The notes under the pieces are model-generated. The model was given only the letters and a program-made list of their open reading frames with translations. It searched no databases and was not told the DNA's origin. The translations under genes were made by a program, and so were the position numbers. A DNA stretch of 45,584 nt. Source: an uncultured archaeon (lineage in GTDB: Archaea > Nanobdellota > Nanobdellia > Pacearchaeales > GW2011-AR1). The stretch lies in NCBI GenBank assembly GCA_902385655.1, contig CABMGO010000002.1, positions 1-45,584 on the forward strand. Reading direction: 5' to 3'. Positions 40,045 through 45,584 of the stretch are shown piece by piece; within the stretch, counting starts at the first letter, position 1; every line of letters begins with the position of its first letter.

Positions 40045-42861
40045 ATGAGAAAGGGTGTAATTTTGTGTTTAGTGTTTTTGCTGTCGATTAATTTTGTTTT
40101 TGCTTATGATTTGAATGTTACCAATGTATCTCTGAAGACTAATTATGCTCCTGGGGAAATTATTTCTGGAAGTTTTAATATGAACATTTCTAACGCACCG
40201 GTTAATCTTTATTTTTCATCGAGTTTGGGAACTTTAGGTATTCGTGATTTTCTCAAGGCAAATAACCAGCCTCTTTCGTGTGAAAGTATTAATTGTTCAG
40301 ATGTTATTGTTTTAGCAAATGGTGGTCAAACTTCGAAAACTATTTCTTTAATTTCTGGGGATGAGAAAAAATATGCTTTTGCCGTTACTGACAGTGGAGT
40401 ATCTTTTAATCAGTTAAGTCTTAATTTGTCTTCTAATTTTCCTGAGTCAAGTAATTTGCCTTTGCAAATAGTTGTTGGAAATGGAATGGTTCTGAACTAT
40501 AATCAGTTTTCTGAAAATTATAATCGACAGGTTTCTTATGGATGCTACGATACTAGTTTGTCTTCTTATGAAGAAAATTCTAAAATAGATCAGACAGGAT
40601 ACTGTGAAAAAATGAGTTTGAATCGATCGAATAAATATTTAGTTGGTGCTCAAATTTCTGGAAGTGCTTTGAGAGATTTAAAGGTTCAATTAAAAGATTC
40701 TCAAGGTTTACAAGTTTTAGGCGAATGTACTATTTCAAAAGATGGTTCTGCTTCAACATCTTTTTCAGATAACTCTTCGTGTATAATTCAAACTCCTTCC
40801 GTAAATACTGAAGGCAATTATTATGTTTGCATAAAAGATGTTACTGCAGGAAGCACAGATTCTTCTCTTTTTTATAAAATAAGATCTGAAACTTCTGGAA
40901 CAAACTGTGGTTATTATTCTAATCTTGCTACAAGTTCTATTGATTATGCAATTTATGCTAAACTTCCTACTTATGATGCTGCGCCGTCCTCTGGCTTTTC
41001 TTTTTTTGCTAATTCTTCTAACAGTGGTCTTTCAGGAATAAGTTCTTATGTTTCTCAGAATTATCCTTCGGGATGTGCAAATACTTGCTTAATTCCTTTT
41101 TCAGTTACTGGAGTTTCACAGAGCTTGACTTTTAATAATTTAGACTTGGCATACAGTTCTGTAACTGGTCCGCGAAGTACGAATAAGATTTATGAAACAG
41201 ATTACAGTACTCGTAAATTTAATTTTTCTGGAGATGTTTCTCTGGATGCTTTGAATTGGACTCTTTCAGGATTTGGGAATAAATCATTTACTTTATCTCT
41301 TTTGGGAGATGGGACTAAACAAATTTTGAATTCAACATTTTATGTTTCATTATTGCCGGTTATAGACTATGTTTCTCCTTTAAATCCTCCAGCAGGAATC
41401 CCTGTTTTCTTTTATGTTTATGTCAGAAACTCAGGGAATATTTCTCATTACGAATGGAATTTCGGAGACGGTTCTACAGTTCAGATTACAAATGTTTCTT
41501 ATGTACTTCATAACTATCAAAATCTTTCGAATTATACCTTATCAGTTAAGGCTGGAGAAGGGAATTACAGTGACTCTGGATCTTTTGTGATCAATTCTGT
41601 GAATCCTCGTGATCAGTTGAATCAAACATTTGTTGCTAAGAGAATCAGACTAAACCATGCAAATAATGACTTATTATCTTTACCGAGCTGGTATCAAAAT
41701 GCAGTTTCTAGAAATGTTAACTTGGACTATTATCAGACTGAATTAAATAATCTTGAATCAGAAAGTAGACTTGCAACAACAGATCAAGATTTCCTTAATG
41801 TTGCTTTGAAACTATATAATTTAGTTATGCCTTGGGCTATTGTAATTACGGACAAAAAAGTTGGACCTATGGTAGATAATTATAATTCTTTTTCTCCATC
41901 GATAATTCAAGATATTTTCCCAAGTTCGGTTGGCGATGATCTTTTGGCTTATAGATCTGCTATGTTTGAATGGCAACTTGAAAATACGAACTCAACTATT
42001 ACTCGATCCCTTGTCAGAGTATTTGACGAGAATGAAATTCCTCGTGATGTGCTTTCGGTGTATGAGATAAACATTAAGTCAAATTCTAATGATGAAAGTT
42101 ATTTTGTTATCCAAAAAGATTTTACTACAATAAGTTTTAGTTCGGATACTGCGGTTGTTCCAAAAAAGATTGGAGGCAATACTTATATTACAGTTCCTGC
42201 TCAAGATTCTATTTCTTTGAAATTTTATTTGAATAGTACAGACTATCCTGTAATGTTTATTTCTCCCAAGCTGAGTTTATTGTCTCTTAATAATTCTGTA
42301 GGAGTATGTAACTTTAATCTAAAATGTGAGGCTAATCTTGGAGAAAACTCAAGTAATTGCAGAAGCGACTGTCGTCCAATTGGCTGGATGTGGTTCTGGT
42401 TAGTTATATTATTGCTTGTTGCTTTAGTAATTTATACGATTTTACAGGAGTGGTATAAGAGAAAATATGAAGAATATTTATTTACTGATCGAAATGAGTT
42501 GTATAATCTTCTTGCATTTTTCTCTAATGGAAAATTGAATAAACTTTCTGTTCCGCAAATGAAAGTAATGCTTTCTCAAAAAGGATGGGACGGAGAACAA
42601 ATACAATATGCTTTGTTAAAATCTGAAGGTAAAAATACTGGAATGTTTGAGATTATACCTGTCGATAAGATTGTTTCTCTATTTAGCAAGAAACCAGCGC
42701 AAGTGCCAATGCAAAAACCCATTGCACCAGTTAATCCATATCCAACTCGACCAGGAATGCAAAGACCAGCATTTAACCCATTAAAGAGTCAACGACGAAA
42801 TATTCCTGTGCAAAATAAAACAACTACTCAATTTGGACAACAAAGTAGGCCCAAATATTAA
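40045..42861 (+). CDS. Large secreted/membrane-anchored PKD-domain surface protein
   Basis: 938 residues. There is an N-terminal signal peptide (GVILCLVFLLSINFVFA). Extracellular beta-rich domains with many N-x-S/T sequons follow, including a PKD domain (YEWNFGDGSTVQI...YTLSVKAG, ~residues 475-510), a helical region, and a Cys motif C-x5-C-x3-LGENSSNC-x3-DC just before a membrane helix (MWFWLVILLLVALVIYTIL, ~790-810). The cytoplasmic tail has a helical domain (NLLAFFSNGKLNKLSVPQMK, GWDGEQIQYALLKS) and a Pro/Gln-rich end. TTTATAAAT lies 29 nt before ATG 40045. It is likely an envelope sensor or adhesin. Confidence 0.8.
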   Translation: MRKGVILCLVFLLSINFVFAYDLNVTNVSLKTNYAPGEIISGSFNMNISNAPVNLYFSSSLGTLGIRDFLKANNQPLSCESINCSDVIVLANGGQTSKTISLISGDEKKYAFAVTDSGVSFNQLSLNLSSNFPESSNLPLQIVVGNGMVLNYNQFSENYNRQVSYGCYDTSLSSYEENSKIDQTGYCEKMSLNRSNKYLVGAQISGSALRDLKVQLKDSQGLQVLGECTISKDGSASTSFSDNSSCIIQTPSVNTEGNYYVCIKDVTAGSTDSSLFYKIRSETSGTNCGYYSNLATSSIDYAIYAKLPTYDAAPSSGFSFFANSSNSGLSGISSYVSQNYPSGCANTCLIPFSVTGVSQSLTFNNLDLAYSSVTGPRSTNKIYETDYSTRKFNFSGDVSLDALNWTLSGFGNKSFTLSLLGDGTKQILNSTFYVSLLPVIDYVSPLNPPAGIPVFFYVYVRNSGNISHYEWNFGDGSTVQITNVSYVLHNYQNLSNYTLSVKAGEGNYSDSGSFVINSVNPRDQLNQTFVAKRIRLNHANNDLLSLPSWYQNAVSRNVNLDYYQTELNNLESESRLATTDQDFLNVALKLYNLVMPWAIVITDKKVGPMVDNYNSFSPSIIQDIFPSSVGDDLLAYRSAMFEWQLENTNSTITRSLVRVFDENEIPRDVLSVYEINIKSNSNDESYFVIQKDFTTISFSSDTAVVPKKIGGNTYITVPAQDSISLKFYLNSTDYPVMFISPKLSLLSLNNSVGVCNFNLKCEANLGENSSNCRSDCRPIGWMWFWLVILLLVALVIYTILQEWYKRKYEEYLFTDRNELYNLLAFFSNGKLNKLSVPQMKVMLSQKGWDGEQIQYALLKSEGKNTGMFEIIPVDKIVSLFSKKPAQVPMQKPIAPVNPYPTRPGMQRPAFNPLKSQRRNIPVQNKTTTQFGQQSRPKY

Positions 42862-42886
42862 TAAATGGTTCATAATTTAATTTAAA

Positions 42887-43531
42887 ATGGGAATCAATAT
42901 TTTCAAAGGATGGGGAAAGAAATTTTTCTCTAATTTGTTTAAGACAAAAGAGAATGTAAAACTTGGTTTTTATGGTCCTCCGAATGCTGGAAAAACTAGT
43001 TTAGCGAATAAGATTTGTCAGGATTGGCTTGGCGAAGATATTGGAGTTGTAAGTAAGATTCCCCATGAAACTAGACATGTTCAATTTAAGGAAAAAGTTA
43101 CTCTTGAAAGAAATGGAAAAAAGATTGAGTTTAAGTTGATTGATACTCCTGGAATTGCAACCAAGATTGATTTCGAAGATTTTTTAGGTTTTGGAATGAA
43201 GAAAAAAGAAGCTCAGTCGAGAGCAAAAGAAGCTACACAAGGAATTATTGAATCAATTAAATGGTTAGATGACATGGATGCTGTCGTTGTTGTTTTAGAT
43301 TCTGCAGAAAATCCTTATTCCCAGGTTAACATTACAATTATTGGAAATTTGGCAGCAAGAAAGATTCCTGTTTTGGTTGTTGCTAACAAAATTGATTTAA
43401 AGAAATCAGATATTGAAAAAATTAGAGCTGCTTTTCCAGATTATGAAGTTGTTGGAATTTCTGTAAAGAGTGGTGAAGGAATTGATGATTTTTACGAGCA
43501 TATATTTAAACTTGTAAAAAAGGCGAAGTAA
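42887..43531 (+). CDS. Era-like GTPase (archaeal)
   Basis: 214 residues. G1 GPPNAGKTS, G3 DTPG, and G4 ANKID with a G5-like ISVKSGEG (SAK-like) give a TRAFAC Era-like G domain; there is no KH domain. A ~45-residue charged insertion follows G3 (FEDFLGFGMKKKEAQSRAKE). In many archaea this GTPase sits beside a DUF2073 gene, as here (44163). The biochemical role is unknown. A TATA-like box may overlap the end of the surface-protein gene. Confidence 0.87.
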   Translation: MGINIFKGWGKKFFSNLFKTKENVKLGFYGPPNAGKTSLANKICQDWLGEDIGVVSKIPHETRHVQFKEKVTLERNGKKIEFKLIDTPGIATKIDFEDFLGFGMKKKEAQSRAKEATQGIIESIKWLDDMDAVVVVLDSAENPYSQVNITIIGNLAARKIPVLVVANKIDLKKSDIEKIRAAFPDYEVVGISVKSGEGIDDFYEHIFKLVKKAK

Positions 43532-43541
43532 TCGTCGGTCG

Positions 43542-43575
43542 GCAAATTTGCTCCAGAGGAGTACCCTCGCGAGGG
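43542..43575. repeat. Three consecutive palindromes between the GTPase and membrane genes
   Basis: GCAAATTTGC (43542-43551), CTCC-aga-GGAG (43551-43561) and CCCTCGCGAGGG (43564-43575) follow each other almost without gaps. The last is a 12-bp perfect palindrome with unusual GC content for this window. It may be a processing site or a decayed repeat element. Confidence 0.45.
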
Positions 43576-43603
43576 CAAAAAGGAAAAATAAGTAAATTTA
43601 AAT

Positions 43604-44041
43604 ATGGTAAAATCGATAATGAATAAGATGAAGCAAAAAAAAGAGAATGTAAAAAATCCATTAAAGTGGATTGCTGTTTCAGGTTTTGTATTTGCCGTTT
43701 TAATTTTAATTTTTAATGTTGTTCTATACTCTTCTTTAATCATTACGGCTTTGAAGAGTTTTGATTTATTGTTTTTTGTTCAATTTATCTTTTCTAATAA
43801 TATTTTATTTGGCGTTTTATTTGTTTTGATGAGTATTTATTTGTTAAAGGCAAACAAGTTTGCTAGAGTTTTATGGGTTGTTATATCATCGTATTTTGTT
43901 GTTCCTGCTATTCCTTCATTAGTTAGTTCTTTTTCTAAGATGACTATTTTTACGGGAGTTGATTTAGTTTTTAATTTATATCTAATTTTCACTTCTTTGG
44001 CTTTGTTATTTTGGAAAACTGTAAAGGAGAGGTTCAAGTAA
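43604..44041 (+). CDS. Four-helix membrane protein
   Basis: 145 residues: a basic N-terminus (KSIMNKMKQKKENVKNPLKW) then four hydrophobic segments (IAVSGFVFAVLILIFNVVLY, FFVQFIFSNNILFGVLFVLM, VLWVVISSYFVVPAIPSLV, VDLVFNLYLIFTSLALLFW). No family recognised. It is placed between the Era-like GTPase and DUF2073 genes on the same strand, so it may anchor or recruit that pair. Confidence 0.65.
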   Translation: MVKSIMNKMKQKKENVKNPLKWIAVSGFVFAVLILIFNVVLYSSLIITALKSFDLLFFVQFIFSNNILFGVLFVLMSIYLLKANKFARVLWVVISSYFVVPAIPSLVSSFSKMTIFTGVDLVFNLYLIFTSLALLFWKTVKERFK

Positions 44042-44072
44042 AATGCTCACAATAAGTCAAATAAATTTGAAG

Positions 44073-44140
44073 TTCGCAAGAAATGTAGTGATAACTCGAC
44101 TAACTCGTTATCTTGCGAAGGCGAACTGATTCGCAAAATG
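44073..44140 (+). repeat. Palindromic element, copy B
   Basis: TTCGCAAG (44073-44080), then GTAG, GATAAC-(11 nt)-GTTATC (44090-44112), TTGCGAA (44113-44119) and TTCGCAA (44130-44136), then AATGGGC. TTGCGAA can pair with either the upstream or the downstream partner. The first stem corresponds to GGTAAC/GTTACC of copy A with a compensated change. A 7-codon ORF starts at ATG 44138 and stops 1 nt before the DUF2073 gene. Confidence 0.65.
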
Positions 44141-44162
44141 GGCGGAGGTCATAGTAACTAAA

Positions 44163-44564
44163 ATGGCAAAGAAAGAGGACAAAAGTTCTAAAGATTTAAC
44201 AATACATTTCATGCCGTATTCTGAAATTGCTAAACTTGATAGTTTGAATAGAATAAAGAAATTAATTGGACTAATTCTTGAGGGAAAAATAATTATTTTA
44301 CAAGGAAGATTGACTGCTGAAGAAGAATCGAAGATGATTGAGACAACAATGACTTTGATTGGAAATATTAGGGGTTTTCAAGGTGTCGAGATTTCTACAC
44401 TTTCCGGAGAAGAAGACCAGAGCATGTTTGATAAAGTAAGGCATAATATTGCAAGAATTTTAGTGGGAGAACAGGATGCAATTACTTTAATTGGACCAGC
44501 TTCAGTTGTTAAAGACATTAAGAGAGATCCTAAGAAGATTGAATTGATGTTGAAGAGAAAATGA
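44163..44564 (+). CDS. DUF2073 family protein
   Basis: 133 residues. DSLNRIKKLIGLILEGKIII, LQGRLTAEEESKMIETTM and FQGVEISTLSG match the archaeal DUF2073 family, found beside Era-like GTPase genes. The C-terminal part VGEQDAITLIGPASVVKDIK is a further conserved block. Its role is unknown, but the pair is probably a functional unit. Its stop overlaps the ATG of the TSP1-containing secreted protein gene. Confidence 0.85.
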   Translation: MAKKEDKSSKDLTIHFMPYSEIAKLDSLNRIKKLIGLILEGKIIILQGRLTAEEESKMIETTMTLIGNIRGFQGVEISTLSGEEDQSMFDKVRHNIARILVGEQDAITLIGPASVVKDIKRDPKKIELMLKRK

Positions 44565-45584
44565 TGAAAAGATTAATTTTACTTTTGTTTTTAGGAATTT
44601 TTTTAATTGGTTTTGGAAGTGCTGGTTGTGATTCTGGTTATAGCATCTGTTCAGGTTATATGAATTTTAATCACGTAAGTAACTGGGATACTAGCAATCC
44701 TCTTGCTTGGCAAACTTGTGCTAATAAGCAAAACAGTGATTGTAGCGGGCTCGGTGGGGTACATTATAGCTGTTATGAGTCAAAGGTTTGCTCTTGGTGT
44801 TGTAATTGTCAAACCCAAATTAATGGTGGTTGGAGCAGCTGGAGCAGCTGGAGTGCATGCTCAGCATCTTGTGGTGGAGGAACTCAATCTCGTACTCGAA
44901 GTTGTAATAATCCTTCTCCTTCTTGTGGCGGGAGTAGTTGTTCTGGCTCAAGTACTGAAAGTCAATCGTGCAACACTCAAGCTTGTTGTACAACTTATTC
45001 TTTTCCTTCATTTAGTACTGTTCAATGGTCTGAATGTAATTCTAGCGGAATGCAAACTAAAACAGTAGTTTGTCCCACAGGTACAAATAGATGTGTAAGT
45101 AGCTGTACTGCTGGGGCTACTAATTCAACTTACCAATCTTGTACTTACTTAGATAAACCTTATTTTGCTTCTCTTTCTCAACCAAATGTAAATATTTCTT
45201 CTGCAGGTTTGGGAGATACTGTTTTTGTAAGATTTCCTGGAGTTAATTTGGTTGCTGGGCAGAATATTACATTTTACATAAATACTTTTAATTCGTCTAA
45301 TGCTGTTTGGTGGAACCCATTTACTTGGTTTGGTGGAAAAAAAGATTGGAATAGCTTTAGTAAAATTTACGGAAATGCAACTGAAAGATTTACGATTACT
45401 TCTTCAGATAAACATAGGATTAATGCTTCAGTAGACGGAGTTTCTTGGAAACAATCTGATAATTTAACTGTTTCAACAAGTAGTCAAGACTCAATGCCAG
45501 TTGCTACAATTTTAAATCCGTTAAGTGCAGGTACTTACAATGTAAATTCGTCAATTGATTTTAATCAAACTTCATCTGATGAAG
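44561..45584 (+). CDS. Secreted protein with thrombospondin type 1 repeat (3' truncated)
   Basis: The frame is open from ATG 44561 (or 44564) to the window end, ~341 residues. A signal peptide (RLILLLFLGIFLIGFGSAG) is followed by a Cys-rich segment, then a canonical TSP1 repeat at residues ~90-140: WSSWSSWSACSASCGGGTQ, RTRSC, and the closing Cys in SQSCNTQACC. A second, degenerate unit begins VQWSECNSSG. Beyond residue ~190 it is beta-rich with many N-x-S/T sequons. TSP1 repeats usually mediate adhesion. The gene overlaps DUF2073 by 4 bp. Confidence 0.85.
   Translation, partial: MMKRLILLLFLGIFLIGFGSAGCDSGYSICSGYMNFNHVSNWDTSNPLAWQTCANKQNSDCSGLGGVHYSCYESKVCSWCCNCQTQINGGWSSWSSWSACSASCGGGTQSRTRSCNNPSPSCGGSSCSGSSTESQSCNTQACCTTYSFPSFSTVQWSECNSSGMQTKTVVCPTGTNRCVSSCTAGATNSTYQSCTYLDKPYFASLSQPNVNISSAGLGDTVFVRFPGVNLVAGQNITFYINTFNSSNAVWWNPFTWFGGKKDWNSFSKIYGNATERFTITSSDKHRINASVDGVSWKQSDNLTVSTSSQDSMPVATILNPLSAGTYNVNSSIDFNQTSSDE

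Noticed and set aside
44703-45068. 121-residue plus-strand ORF
   Set aside because: It is an alternate frame of the TSP1 protein gene; the true frame runs from 44561 to the window end.
1-45584. CRISPR array, intact insertion sequence or prophage
   Set aside because: No regularly spaced repeats and no transposase, integrase or phage structural gene were seen; the palindromic elements are the only mobile-looking sequences.

Overview
The window is an AT-rich, gene-dense piece of an archaeal genome, most likely a DPANN archaeon of the Woesearchaeota/Pacearchaeota kind. Markers for this are an archaeal-type ThrRS, an archaeal-family GluRS, aIF1A, a Pno1/Dim2-like KH protein, Elp3, DUF424, DUF2073 with its Era-like GTPase, and archaeal FtsZ. 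These sit beside bacterial-type genes (gyrB, gyrA, mnmA, a short G6PD-like protein), many small proteins I cannot name, and Cys-rich/PKD surface proteins. The lineage is inferred from gene content alone; no rRNA gene is present.

Layout. 1-6.3 kb: end of a PKD-like surface protein, a cupin, a circularly permuted GTPase, a membrane HTH regulator with a SIMPL protein, DUF424, a Trm9-like methyltransferase and a membrane-anchored esterase. 6.3-17.4 kb: thrS, three unknown proteins, Nudix + peptidase E, ftsZ, tRNA-Thr(CGU), nitroreductase, mnmA, tRNA-Asn(GUU). 17.4-22.5 kb: a deoxyribosyltransferase-like protein, KH protein, aIF1A, elp3 and a frameshifted Rossmann-fold (TIGR00725-like) gene. 22.6-30.8 kb: XPD/DinG-like Fe-S helicase, PEP-synthase-like phosphotransferase, RQC-UvrD helicase, short gltX. 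30.9-45.6 kb: HAM1, G6PD-like protein, a gyrB-to-gyrA operon with small genes between, a large PKD surface protein, and an Era-like GTPase/membrane protein/DUF2073 operon that runs into a secreted protein with a thrombospondin type 1 repeat, cut by the window end.

Expression signals are very regular. In more than twenty genes on both strands a TATA-like box (such as TTTATAAA or TTTTTAAA) starts 27-32 nt, mostly 28-29 nt, before the start codon. This implies leaderless mRNAs, and I used it to choose several starts. ftsZ is the clear exception, with a leader, a Shine-Dalgarno sequence and a 7-codon upstream ORF.

The most novel-looking signal is a small palindromic element present in three related forms (near 6.8, 36.6 and 44.1 kb), each just before a small gene. 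The copies share sequence blocks and show compensatory base changes in their stems. Other points of interest are a complete-looking wobble-uridine toolkit (Elp3, Trm9-like, MnmA), the archaeal TSP1 domain, a GluRS with no anticodon-binding domain, one TATA box apparently shared by two divergent genes, and degenerate tRNA-Thr fragments beside the intact tRNA gene.
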